Shown piece after piece: positions 55,574 to 64,000 of a DNA stretch of 64,000 bases (the stretch's first letter is position 1; every line of letters begins with the position of its first letter). The DNA comes from Variimorphobacter saccharofermentans (GTDB taxonomy: Bacteria > Bacillota > Clostridia > Lachnospirales > Lachnospiraceae). Below the pieces are notes generated by a model that worked only from the letters and a program-made list of their open reading frames with translations, ran no database searches and was not told the DNA's origin. Made by a program: the position numbers and the translations under genes. The stretch is taken from contig NZ_JACEGA010000001.1 in assembly GCF_014174405.1 (NCBI RefSeq), forward strand, positions 2,199,001 through 2,263,000, given 5' to 3'.

Positions 55574-56968
55574 ATGTCTATAGAGTATTTAGGATTAAGC
55601 GAAATAAACGGCCCTCTGATTGTTCTTGAGGGTGTTCGAGACGCTTCGTTTGATGAAATTGTTGAGTTAACTGTGGACGGCAAGAAGAAAAAAATTGGAC
55701 GAATTGTTGAACTATACGAGGATAAAGCAATCATCCAGGTGTTTCAAGGTACGGAGGATATGTCATTATTCAATACCCATACTAAGCTAACTGGCCATCC
55801 TATGGAGGTTGCTCTATCTACTGATATATTAGGTAGAGTATTCAACGGTGTCGGTCAGCCCATTGACGGACTGGGTAACATCATTGCTGAGACAAAACGG
55901 GATATTAACGGATTACCGCTGAATCCATGTACAAGAGAATATCCACGAAATTATATTAAAACTGGTATCTCTTCCATTGATTGTCTAACCACATTAATTC
56001 GTGGACAGAAGCTTCCTATCTTTTCTGGTAATGGTCTTCCACATGACCAGCTTGCAGCCCAGATTGTTAAGCAAGCATCTCTTGGCGAAGATTCAAACGA
56101 GGAATTTGCAATTGTATTTGCGGCAATGGGTGTAAAGCATGACGTGGCCGACTTTTTCCGCAGGACCTTTGAGGAAAGCGGCGCAAGCTCCCACGTTGTA
56201 ATGTATTTAAACTTAGCAAACGATCCAGTGGTTGAACGTTTAATTACTCCAAAGGTAGCCTTAACCGCTGCTGAGTATCTTGCGTTTGAGAAGGGAATGC
56301 ATATTCTGGTTATACTGACCGATATGACATCCTTTGCGGAAGCTATGCGAGAGGTATCCTCTTCTAAAGGAGAAATTCCGAGTAGAAAAGGATATCCGGG
56401 TTATTTATACAGCGAATTAGCAACCATTTATGAACGAGCAGGAATTGTTCACAATAGTAAAGGTTCAGTTACTCAGATACCTATTCTGACGATGCCGAAT
56501 GATGATATCACACATCCAATTCCTGATCTGACTGGATATATCACAGAAGGGCAAATCGTACTTGATCGTGCTCTTCATCAAAAAGCAATTTATCCTCCAA
56601 TCAGTATTCTTCCTTCTCTCTCCCGTCTGATGAAGGACGGTATTGGTAAAGGGTATACCCGTGAGGATCATCAGGATCTGGCTAATCAGCTCTTCTCATC
56701 CTATGCACGCGTAGGCGATGCCAGAGCATTGGCAAGTGTTATCGGTGAAGATGAATTATCACCACTGGATAAATTATACCTGAAATTTGGTATCGAAATG
56801 GAACAAAGCTTTATTGCACAAGGAAATTCTGAAGATCGTACGATTATACAAACCTTAGATATGGGCTGGCAACTATTATCCCTTCTTCCAAGAGAAGAGC
56901 TTGATCGTATTGATACAAAGATTTTGGATAAATACTATAAATCCAGAAATGATGCCGTAGTCGAATAG
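55574..56968 (+). CDS. ntpB: V/A-type ATPase subunit B, operon 2
   Basis: 464 residues from ATG 55574, which has GGAGG 5 bases upstream. A longer frame overlapping subunit A is not needed. Family blocks are [106 protein letters not shown] and [18 protein letters not shown]. It is the non-catalytic head subunit. It follows A by 22 bases; operon 1 instead has overlapping A and B genes. Confidence 0.97.
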   Translation: MSIEYLGLSEINGPLIVLEGVRDASFDEIVELTVDGKKKKIGRIVELYEDKAIIQVFQGTEDMSLFNTHTKLTGHPMEVALSTDILGRVFNGVGQPIDGLGNIIAETKRDINGLPLNPCTREYPRNYIKTGISSIDCLTTLIRGQKLPIFSGNGLPHDQLAAQIVKQASLGEDSNEEFAIVFAAMGVKHDVADFFRRTFEESGASSHVVMYLNLANDPVVERLITPKVALTAAEYLAFEKGMHILVILTDMTSFAEAMREVSSSKGEIPSRKGYPGYLYSELATIYERAGIVHNSKGSVTQIPILTMPNDDITHPIPDLTGYITEGQIVLDRALHQKAIYPPISILPSLSRLMKDGIGKGYTREDHQDLANQLFSSYARVGDARALASVIGEDELSPLDKLYLKFGIEMEQSFIAQGNSEDRTIIQTLDMGWQLLSLLPREELDRIDTKILDKYYKSRNDAVVE

Positions 56969-56979
56969 AGGTGATTACC

Positions 56980-57603
56980 ATGAATCCGAATACCTTTCCC
57001 ACTAAAGGTAACTTAATATTAGCTAAGAATTCATTAAGGCTGGCTAAGCAGGGTTACGAATTAATGGATAAGAAACGTAATATATTAATGCGTGAATTAA
57101 TGGAATTAATTGATAAGGCAAAGGATATTCAAGCCGAGATTGATAGTACCTTCTCTTCTGCTTACCTTGCGCTTCAAAAGGCGAATATTGAGATGGGTAT
57201 CCATAATGTATCAGAATTATCAAATACCATTCCCGAAGAAACTTCCATTCAGATAAAGCAACGAAGTATCATGGGAACCGAAATTCCTTTGGTAGAATAT
57301 GATAACACAAATAGTAAACCGAATTATGCATTTTTCCAAACTACCATGTCCCTGGATGAAGCTACTAAGAATTTTGTGAAGGTAAAGGATTTAACTATCC
57401 GATTATCGATGATTGAAAATTCCGCCTATCGTCTTGCTACTAATATAAATAAGACTCAAAAACGTGCCAACGCACTTAAGAATATTACCATACCCTATTA
57501 TACTGCCCTTACCATTAGTATTCAGAATGCATTGGAAGAAAAAGAACGTGAAGAGTTTACAAGATTAAAGGTGATTAAAAAGCGCCAAACTGCAGGTCAA
57601 TAA
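56980..57603 (+). CDS. ntpD: V/A-type ATPase subunit D, operon 2
   Basis: 207 residues from ATG 56980, preceded by GAGGTGATTACC. It is the central shaft coiled coil, opening NPNTFPTKGNLILAKNSLRL where the classical NPTRMELxxLKxRL is modified, and with the C-terminal block INKTQKRANALKNITIPYYT. The first ten residues (FPTKGNL) differ from the operon 1 form, another sign that this is a distinct ATPase lineage. It is last in operon 2. No convincing terminator follows directly. Confidence 0.94.
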   Translation: MNPNTFPTKGNLILAKNSLRLAKQGYELMDKKRNILMRELMELIDKAKDIQAEIDSTFSSAYLALQKANIEMGIHNVSELSNTIPEETSIQIKQRSIMGTEIPLVEYDNTNSKPNYAFFQTTMSLDEATKNFVKVKDLTIRLSMIENSAYRLATNINKTQKRANALKNITIPYYTALTISIQNALEEKEREEFTRLKVIKKRQTAGQ

Positions 57604-57788
57604 TATAAGCATAACATAGGACTTTCCCTTCATAATATCATGTTTTAAATTTACATTATATTTTTTATTTTTCTTGTATATATTTTTATCATTAAGACAT
57701 AATAATTATCAGATACGGCGAACGACTTAACTTGCTTAAAAAGAAGACATTTAAATTTGATAAGTCCTGTCGTATCGATTAATATACA

Positions 57789-57825
57789 ATAGAAAGTACG
57801 CCTTGCGAACTTTCTATCGTCATGA
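57789..57825. repeat. Hairpin repeat with TATCGTCATGAAT end (copy 2)
   Basis: ATAGAAAGT (57789-57797) pairs perfectly with ACTTTCTAT (57809-57817), and the loop can close further by CGC/GCG. It is followed by CGTCATGAAT. It shares GCGAACTTTnTATCGTCATG with copy 1 at 48422-48456 and may end the operon 2 transcript. Confidence 0.6.
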
Positions 57826-58043
57826 ATAATAAAAGTTTGTAATTTGGTCTCAGGATTACAAACAGCAAAGGTTCTGGAAAGATTGGGAGATGATAGCGTT
57901 GGACAGTTTAATTATTTCTAACCAAACAATTAGTTATCCTTCGGTTTGACAAGAATACTGATCTTGATAAGATTAAGTTCTTGTAGTATCTCACTTTCAA
58001 AATTGAATACTTGCACTAAAATCGATTGAGACACCAGTGGTAG

Positions 58044-58071
58044 AAGCAGGGATAATGATTTATTCCTGCTT
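58044..58071. terminator. Hairpin between convergent operon 2 and MscS gene
   Basis: AAGCAGG (58044-58050) pairs with CCTGCTT (58065-58071), extended by GATAA/TTATTC-type pairs, and is followed by TTT on the plus strand. It lies 30 bases after the MscS stop. Confidence 0.6.
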
Positions 58072-58100
58072 TTATCATGCTTATTAGAACGTCGTGAGAA

Positions 58101-59345
58101 TTATTCTTGATAGGTATGAATTTGCTTCACATCATATCCTGTGGGGTTTTGGAAGAATCGTAGACCGAATTCCTCTGCTACAGAGAATATATGATCAAAA
58201 ATATCGGCCTGAACCTTCTCGTAAACGCCCCAATCCGTACTATTAGTAAAAGCATATATCTCTATGGGCAGTCCATGCTCTCCTGGGCTCAATTGACGAA
58301 CCATAACTGTCACATTCTTATTCAAATGGGGATTGTGTTGTAAATACTTCTCTATATAGATACGGAAGGTTCCTATATTTGTCATATGTCTTCCATTAAT
58401 CAGAGAGCCTTCCCTGTCATGATATTTCTGATTATATTCCTTTATCTCCATTTCCTTATCATAAATATAGTCCTTTAGGTATTCTATTTTCTTGAACTTC
58501 TCCAATATTTCATCAGTACAAAACGTAATACTATTCACATCGATATAGATTGCCCGCTTTATTCTCCTTCCACCGAATTCCATCATCCCTCTCCAGTTCT
58601 TAAATGAATCCGATACTAAGGCATAAGCCGGAATGGACACTATCGTCTTATCAAAATTCTGAACCTTTACGGTGTTTAAGGTTATATCAATGACATCACC
58701 ATCCGCATCATATTTAGGCATTTCAATCCAATCTCCAATTCGAAGCATATCATTGGATGTCAATTGAATTCCGGCGATAAATCCAAGAATGGAATCCTTA
58801 AATACAAAGGAGAACACCGCTGCTGCTGCTCCAATTCCACTTAATAAAATTAGCGGACTCTGCCCCATTAAGTCTGCTATTATGATAATTGCTACAATAA
58901 TGAAAATAACTATTTTTACTATCTGAAGCAGTCCCTTGATAGGACGGACCTTCGATATCGGATGTGTTCGATAGATATCATCAATTGCATCCAACATAGA
59001 ATTCATGATAAAAAGTGCTATAATCATAATATAGATGGATGCACTCCGTCGTATAAGTTCTGATACGCTCTCTGGGAAAACGGATGCGAACATACAGATA
59101 ATAATGCCCGGAAGCACATTAGCTAATTTGTGAAAGAATTTCCGCTCCATTAACATTCTGATCCACTTGTATTTATTACGGTTAATAATATTTGATACAA
59201 TCTTTATAACGATTTTCTGAACAATAATATTGACCAGAAGACAGGCAAGAATGATTCCAATTGCTAAAATTGCATAGGATAGATATTCGGCAATATTCCC
59301 CTTCAATCCTTGACTTTCTAGCTTTGTTACAAGATATTCGTACAT
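58101..59345 (-). CDS. Mechanosensitive channel, MscS family (YbdG-like)
   Basis: 414 residues. Several N-terminal membrane helices (about 20-40, 75-95, 100-115, 140-165) precede the pore helix and beta domain: LLSGIGAAAAVFSFVFKDSI, GFIAGIQLTSNDMLRIGDWI, then VKVQNFDKTIVSIPAYALVS and FKNWRGM. The long N-terminus and the NWRGM..GGRRIKR block resemble the YbdG/MscM type, and its C-terminal domain is larger than in MscS. It would release solutes on osmotic downshift. AAAGGAAAGAG precedes the ATG. It stands alone and is divergent from the calcium pump gene. Confidence 0.9.
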   Translation of the reverse strand: MYEYLVTKLESQGLKGNIAEYLSYAILAIGIILACLLVNIIVQKIVIKIVSNIINRNKYKWIRMLMERKFFHKLANVLPGIIICMFASVFPESVSELIRRSASIYIMIIALFIMNSMLDAIDDIYRTHPISKVRPIKGLLQIVKIVIFIIVAIIIIADLMGQSPLILLSGIGAAAAVFSFVFKDSILGFIAGIQLTSNDMLRIGDWIEMPKYDADGDVIDITLNTVKVQNFDKTIVSIPAYALVSDSFKNWRGMMEFGGRRIKRAIYIDVNSITFCTDEILEKFKKIEYLKDYIYDKEMEIKEYNQKYHDREGSLINGRHMTNIGTFRIYIEKYLQHNPHLNKNVTVMVRQLSPGEHGLPIEIYAFTNSTDWGVYEKVQADIFDHIFSVAEEFGLRFFQNPTGYDVKQIHTYQE

Positions 59346-59757
59346 ATACTCTTTCCTTTCCTATAAACATCAATAATATATAAACACATAATCGACTTCT
59401 AAACTTTCATTTGTACAAAAATAGATTACCATTTCTGCATAATTCTACTATTAATCTTATTAGGTGTCAAATCGCTCTGATTAATTCATAAATATGACTA
59501 TCTTTGCAATTCAAAGGAAATACAGAAACATTCTTTTGCATAGTATGCTACAAAAACTACATAATAAGAAGGTATTTTAGTATAATGATGTAATTTCTGA
59601 TTTTAATTGTTTTTTAATGCTAATATTAGTAAATTATGGTATACTGTCTATGTTGCCGACGATATTTATTTTCAATATGCTACATAACCTGTGCGGCATA
59701 GTGAATGAGTTATTTGGAACTATAATAATCAACAAAATGAATGAAAGAGGTGTTATT
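59346..59757. other. Divergent gap between MscS and calcium pump genes
   Basis: About 410 A/T-rich bases. A TATAAT at 59581-59586 could be the -10 of the pump gene, but the -35 is poor. No repeat, RNA gene or open gene was recognised. Confidence 0.5.
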
Positions 59758-62415
59758 ATGTGGTTTTCAAAATCGCCGGAGGACGTATTTAAAGAATTCG
59801 GTGTAAATCCTGCTGTTGGCCTAACGGAAGCTGAGGCAAAGCAACGTCTAGAAAAATACGGTCTGAATAAATTAAAAGGAAAACCCAAAAAAAGTATTAT
59901 AGCTCTATTTTTATCACAGTTAAAGGATATGCTGATATATGTCCTTTTAGCAGCTACTGTGATCACATTTGTAATTAAGGAATATGCGGACGCCATCATT
60001 ATTTTATTAGTGATTATTCTAAATGCTGTAATTGGTGTTGTACAGGAATACAAGGCAGAGAAAGCTGTAGAAGCGCTACAGAAAATGACCACACCAAAGT
60101 CAGTTGTACGCCGTAACGGAGAAACTAAGGAAATCAACTCTGAAGAGATCGTTCCAGGAGATATTGTTATACTGGATGCCGGCCGATATGTACCTGCCGA
60201 CTTAAGACTCTTTGATAGTGCTAATCTACAAATTGAAGAATCGGCACTAACCGGGGAATCCGTTCCTTCCAGTAAAGATGCCGGTAAGCTACTTACAGAT
60301 CCTAAAACTTCCATTGGTGACAAAACGAATATGGCATTCCAATCCACTCTCACTACCTATGGACGTGGTGAAGGTGTCGTTGTAGCTACCGCAATGGAAA
60401 CAGAAATCGGTAAAATAGCTAAGATACTGGATAGTGATGACAATGAGATGACTCCACTTCAGAAACGTCTCGAGGAACTGGGAAAAACATTAGGCTTTCT
60501 GGCAATCGGTATCTGTGTGTTAATATTTGTTATTGCTTTGATTCAAAAAAGAGATTTATTCGAAATGTTTTTAACTGCTATTAGCTTAGCGGTTGCTGCT
60601 ATTCCGGAGGGTCTCGCCGCGATTGTTGCGATTGTACTTGCTCTTGGTGTAACGAGAATGTCGAAGATCAATGCGATTGTAAAAAAACTACCGGCAGTAG
60701 AGACTCTGGGCTCTGTTAATATCATCTGTTCTGATAAAACCGGAACCCTGACTCAGAATAAGATGACTGTGGTAAAGCAATACACACATAATCATCTTAC
60801 AGACGTTCCCGGAACCGAAGAAGACCTTGTTGCTACCCCTGACGAAGTAGAGTTAATTAAATCATTAGTACTTTGTTCAGATGCAACCTATGAAAATGGT
60901 CAGGGTACAGGAGATCCGACAGAAATTGCTCTGATCATTCTCGGTGACAAATATAATCTTACCCGAGCTGCTCTTAATGCTGAACATAAGCGAGTTGGTG
61001 AAAATCCCTTCGATTCGGATCGTAAGTTAATGTCAACTCTCAATGTAGAAGATGAAGGTTACCGAGTTCACACCAAGGGAGCGATTGATAACATTCTTAA
61101 AATATCAACAACCGCACTTGTAAATGGTCAAATTGTTCCTCTTACCGATGAGCTCAAGAACGACTATCTTCGTATTACAGAAGAAATGTCTGATTCGGCT
61201 TTACGTGTATTGGGTGTTGCATTTAAAGACACGGATAAAATTCTTCCTCCACAAGAGATGGAAAAAGATCTTACCATAATCGGTTTAGTTGGAATGATTG
61301 ATCCTCCTCGTCTGGAAGTTAAAGCATCCATACATGAAGCTAAGATGGCCGGTATCCGCCCTATTATGATTACTGGTGATCATAAGAATACAGCGGTTGC
61401 AATTGCTAAAGAATTAGGAATTGCAGAAAGCATCGAACAAAGCATCACCGGTGCAGAGATTGATGAATTGTCCGATGAAGCTTTCGCTGCAAACATCAAT
61501 AATTATAGAGTATTTGCCCGCGTTTCACCGGAACATAAAGTAAAGATCGTAAGAGCCTTCAAGGCACAGGGTAATATCGTATCGATGACCGGAGACGGTG
61601 TAAATGATGCTCCTTCCCTTAAGTTTGCAGATATTGGTGTCGCTATGGGCATTACAGGTACTGATGTTGCGAAAGGTGCCAGCGATATGATTTTAACGGA
61701 TGATAACTTTACAACCATTGTTCATGCAATTGAAGAAGGCAGAAACATATATAATAACATAAAAAAATCAGTTATCTTCCTGCTTTCCTGTAATCTTGGT
61801 GAGGTAATAACCATATTCCTATCTATTTTACTGAATTGGCCAGTTCCTTTACTTGCAACACAAATTCTTTGGATTAATTTGATCACTGACTCCTTGCCTG
61901 CGATTGCACTAGGTGTGGATCCCGGAGATCATGACGTAATGAAGCAAAAGCCACGAAATCCAAAGCAAAGCTTCTTTGCACATGGAGCCGGAGTCCGAGC
62001 GGTTATCGGTGGAATATTAATCGGGATTTTTACGCTGGTTGCCTTTTATTATGGATTATGGGAGCATGGCTATCAGCTTGGCTCTGGAGAAATCTCAGAA
62101 GCAGCACTGGCTTATGCAAGAACCATGTCATTTGTAGTACTGGCTGCTTCCCAATTGTTTTATTCATTATCCATGAGAAGCTCGACAAAATCCATTATAA
62201 AGATCGGTGTATTCTCGAATAAATTTTTAATCGGAGCAATTATTGTAGGAATCCTCCTTCAGTTAGTAGTAATCTCGATTCCTCCACTTGCCATTGCTTT
62301 TGGAGTGCATTTCCTATCCTTGCAGGATTGGTTGCTTGTACTAGGATTTGCACTAATACCGCTCATTGTTAATGAAATAATTAAGTTATTTACGAAAAGA
62401 TTAGAAGTCCAATAA
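59758..62415 (+). CDS. P-type Ca2+-transporting ATPase
   Basis: 885 residues from ATG 59758, set by AGAGGTG 7 bases upstream. A longer in-frame start lacks such a site. It is a type II (SERCA/PMCA-like) P-type pump. In order: cation N-terminal domain (VNPAVGLTEAEAKQRLEKYG), actuator loop with LTGESVPSSKD, membrane helix 4 AAIPEGLAAIV, the phosphorylation site SDKTGTLTQNKMT, nucleotide domain KGAIDNIL, hinge MTGDGVNDAPSLKFADIGVA, helix 5 CNLGEVITIF, helix 6 WINLITDSLPAIALG. The PEGL, N..GE and N..D residues are the Ca2+ ligands of this class. It exports calcium from the cytoplasm. A terminator follows. Confidence 0.95.
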   Translation: MWFSKSPEDVFKEFGVNPAVGLTEAEAKQRLEKYGLNKLKGKPKKSIIALFLSQLKDMLIYVLLAATVITFVIKEYADAIIILLVIILNAVIGVVQEYKAEKAVEALQKMTTPKSVVRRNGETKEINSEEIVPGDIVILDAGRYVPADLRLFDSANLQIEESALTGESVPSSKDAGKLLTDPKTSIGDKTNMAFQSTLTTYGRGEGVVVATAMETEIGKIAKILDSDDNEMTPLQKRLEELGKTLGFLAIGICVLIFVIALIQKRDLFEMFLTAISLAVAAIPEGLAAIVAIVLALGVTRMSKINAIVKKLPAVETLGSVNIICSDKTGTLTQNKMTVVKQYTHNHLTDVPGTEEDLVATPDEVELIKSLVLCSDATYENGQGTGDPTEIALIILGDKYNLTRAALNAEHKRVGENPFDSDRKLMSTLNVEDEGYRVHTKGAIDNILKISTTALVNGQIVPLTDELKNDYLRITEEMSDSALRVLGVAFKDTDKILPPQEMEKDLTIIGLVGMIDPPRLEVKASIHEAKMAGIRPIMITGDHKNTAVAIAKELGIAESIEQSITGAEIDELSDEAFAANINNYRVFARVSPEHKVKIVRAFKAQGNIVSMTGDGVNDAPSLKFADIGVAMGITGTDVAKGASDMILTDDNFTTIVHAIEEGRNIYNNIKKSVIFLLSCNLGEVITIFLSILLNWPVPLLATQILWINLITDSLPAIALGVDPGDHDVMKQKPRNPKQSFFAHGAGVRAVIGGILIGIFTLVAFYYGLWEHGYQLGSGEISEAALAYARTMSFVVLAASQLFYSLSMRSSTKSIIKIGVFSNKFLIGAIIVGILLQLVVISIPPLAIAFGVHFLSLQDWLLVLGFALIPLIVNEIIKLFTKRLEVQ

Positions 62416-62421
62416 TAACGA

Positions 62422-62486
62422 AAATCGGATATGCTATGGAACATTCAAAGTAACATATTGAATCACTCCATTTACATATCCGATTT
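62422..62486. terminator. Bidirectional terminator
   Basis: AAATCGGATATG (62422-62433) pairs perfectly with CATATCCGATTT (62475-62486) between the convergent calcium pump and MerR genes. Confidence 0.75.
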
Positions 62487-62541
62487 CTTATTGGTAATTC
62501 TCCTCGATCCTTCTGTTTAGGCAATCCTATTTGGTGATAAA

Positions 62542-63306
62542 TCAAGTATTCTTACCAGTATAAATAAATATTGCATCTCTCAAAAATGCTGCCATTCCAG
62601 GCTGCTTCTTATCATAATAAGCAGTAAATCGCTCATCTTCTACATACATCTGGGCAATTCCAGCATGTGCCTCTTTGCTATAGCTTCCCCAAGTGAAGGA
62701 CAACCATCTGCGATGCATATCTGCGACCTTTTGTGCCAGTTCACCAGCCGGGTCCCCAGTTGCATAGGCTACTTCTAATGTATCCAGAATCTCCTGACCG
62801 AGCTTGTCAAATTCATCATATTGCTCCTTCGACATGTTTAAGAGTTTTCGATTTGACTCATTAACACTCTCGTCTCCATACTTCTCTCTGATTTCTCTAC
62901 CATATTTTTCTTCATTACTGTCAATGAGCCTTTTCTTAAAGCCCTGGAACTTCTCCGTATCATTCATAGTAATCCTGCCTTTCTTATACTCTAATGTCCT
63001 TTTGACATTCTCAATAAGCATATCTAATTCCTTCCTTTGTGAAAGGAGTCTCATCAAATGGTCATTCAGCGCTGCAGTTTCATCAAAGTTTTCCGAGGTC
63101 ATAACCTTTTTAATTGTATCAAGATTAAAACCCAGCTCCCGATGGAACAGGATTTGCTGTAAACGGTCAACTTCCTCCTTACCATAGATACGATATCCAG
63201 AAGAATTGATTCTTGCCGGCTTAAGAATTCCGATTTCATCATAATATCGAAGTGTGCGAGTAGTGACTCCTGCTAATTTAGCAAGCTTTTGCACTGTATA
63301 TTCCAT
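62542..63306 (-). CDS. MerR-family regulator with TipAS-type domain
   Basis: 254 residues. The winged helix is YTVQKLAKLAGVTTRTLRYY, followed by IGILKPARINSSGYRIYGKE, the MerR signature, and a coiled-coil dimerisation helix. The C-terminal half is a TipAS-like domain (YGREIREKYGDESVNESN, MHRRWLSFTWGSYSKEAHAG and YVEDERFTAYYDKKQPG). TipAL-type regulators respond to thiopeptides and other drugs, and homologues such as Mta activate efflux genes. The target is unknown and no transporter is adjacent. GGAGG precedes the ATG by about 9 bases. Confidence 0.92.
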   Translation of the reverse strand: MEYTVQKLAKLAGVTTRTLRYYDEIGILKPARINSSGYRIYGKEEVDRLQQILFHRELGFNLDTIKKVMTSENFDETAALNDHLMRLLSQRKELDMLIENVKRTLEYKKGRITMNDTEKFQGFKKRLIDSNEEKYGREIREKYGDESVNESNRKLLNMSKEQYDEFDKLGQEILDTLEVAYATGDPAGELAQKVADMHRRWLSFTWGSYSKEAHAGIAQMYVEDERFTAYYDKKQPGMAAFLRDAIFIYTGKNT

Positions 63307-63463
63307 TTGTACTCCTCCTTACAGGAACAGTTTATACCTTTACGTAACGTAAATGTCAATATCTATTTTTGATTTTTTCGGAAAGGTTCATTCATAATGC
63401 TTTCTTAAATTCGTGTTAAGCACATTTTCCTATAATATCGGAGCATTTATACACTACTTCGGT

Positions 63464-64000
63464 TCATTTGCTTAGCGACTGATATGAATGGGAGGCTTCT
63501 ATTAATTGATTAAGTTTATCCTGAGCCAAACCACTGTCAATAATATCATTGGAAAGGGTTACCCCTTCTTTCAGGTCCTTCACAATTCCTCCAACCATTA
63601 AGGCACCCGCTGCATTTAATACAACTGCTTGACGGCGTGGTCCTTTATTTTTACCAGAAAAAACATCTCGTATCATCATTGCATTGGCTTCCGGAGTTCC
63701 TGTAGCAATATCATTAAGCTTACAGCGCTTCAATCCCAGATCCTCCGGATATAGTTCATAATCATGAATCATACCATCCTTTAGCTCATGAATGGTAGTT
63801 TTTCCAATTAGTGAGATTTCATCCATTCCACCTTCTCCATGAGCAAACAAAGCTTTAGTATATCCAAGAGATAAAGCAACCTGGGATACCTTTTCAAGAA
63901 GGTCGGCCTTATATACACCCATTAAGTGCAGTGTTGCCTGTGCCGGATTAATAAGTGGACCTATAATTGTATAAAATATGGTCTTAATTCCGAAATCCTT
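63464..64000 (-). CDS. trpD: Anthranilate phosphoribosyltransferase, 3' part
   Basis: The gene enters from beyond the right edge; the frame is open to base 64000 and the last 178 codons are visible. The edge reads KDFGIKTIFYTIIGPLINPA, the conserved TrpD block, followed by LMGVYKADLLEKVSQVALSL, HGEGGMDEISLIGKTTIHEL, GTPEANAMMIRDVFSGK and VVLNAAGALMVGG. TrpD transfers anthranilate to PRPP in tryptophan synthesis. An apparent ATG at 63922 is internal. It is the last gene of whatever trp transcript comes from the right; no trp genes follow it here. Confidence 0.93.
   Translation of the reverse strand, partial: KDFGIKTIFYTIIGPLINPAQATLHLMGVYKADLLEKVSQVALSLGYTKALFAHGEGGMDEISLIGKTTIHELKDGMIHDYELYPEDLGLKRCKLNDIATGTPEANAMMIRDVFSGKNKGPRRQAVVLNAAGALMVGGIVKDLKEGVTLSNDIIDSGLAQDKLNQLIEASHSYQSLSK

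Larger units (their letters stand above)
57604..58100. other. Gap between operon 2 and MscS gene
   Basis: Contains the hairpin repeat 57789-57825 and the terminator 58044-58071. In-between frames (about 40 codons near 57840-57960) have no start or ribosome binding site. I see no gene. Confidence 0.6.

Noticed and set aside
57838..57960. Small gene after ATPase operon 2
   Set aside because: Two frames of about 40 codons are open but neither has a start codon with ribosome binding site, and the peptides match nothing I know.
59634..60353. 239-residue frame on the minus strand within the calcium pump gene
   Set aside because: Antisense to clear P-type ATPase motifs, Ser/Ile-rich shadow composition, no ribosome binding site.

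Overview
The window reads as chromosome of an anaerobic, spore-forming Clostridia species, most likely of the Lachnospiraceae. Reasons: low GC, strong GGAGG ribosome binding sites, a homodimeric-type pyruvate:ferredoxin oxidoreductase, a gerA-type spore germination operon, rubrerythrin and a ScdA/RIC repair protein, V/A-type ATPases, and DUF4474, DUF438 and DUF3787-type proteins. Genus and species are inference. No rRNA, tRNA, transposase, phage gene or CRISPR array was found.

Layout. 1-3.3 kb: small housekeeping genes (DUF4474 protein, metallophosphoesterase, flavin reductase, ferredoxin, GNAT). 3.3-10.4 kb: two FtsX-type ABC exporters on the minus strand, with an eroded two-component system and three hairpins between them. 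10.7-16.5 kb: a DUF421 protein, an M23 peptidase and the germination operon gerA-gerC-small membrane protein-gerB. 16.8-23.1 kb: a giant PFOR gene, a DUF438/hemerythrin/PAS protein and small unknown genes. 23.3-27 kb: gnd-zwf-cyclase, an oxidative pentose phosphate operon without a recognisable lactonase. 27.0-27.6 kb: a DUF1858 gene broken by an 88-bp insertion, then a MITE-like inverted repeat. 27.6-32.7 kb: response regulator, histidine kinase and a third FtsX ABC exporter. 33-37.6 kb: nitronate monooxygenase-like enzyme, a decapitated kinase, rubrerythrin, ScdA/RIC and an FNR/CRP-type regulator.

37.8-57.6 kb is the centrepiece: two complete nine-gene V/A-ATPase operons transcribed away from each other, with a LacI-family regulator between them. 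They differ in gene order and in the rotor protein. The minus-strand set has a four-helix proteolipid with the Na+ site known from Enterococcus hirae NtpK. The plus-strand set has a short proteolipid with one ion-binding hairpin. The sequence therefore suggests two machines with different ion/ATP ratios, for example one pump and one synthase or H+ enzyme. The minus-strand operon ends against a composite repeat: five 33-34 bp units, a 146-bp palindrome, then three inverted units.

57.6-64 kb: an MscS-type channel, a P-type Ca2+-ATPase, a MerR/TipAS regulator and the 3' part of trpD, which runs off the window.

Regulation visible in sequence: two TGTGATTGwAATCAmA palindromes, one before scdA and one before the broken DUF1858 gene. 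They fit the CRP-like recognition helix and FNR-like cysteines of the local regulator. Two CTTAAwCGTTTTAr boxes lie between lacI and the second ATPase operon. Several good sigma-A promoters and hairpin terminators are also present.
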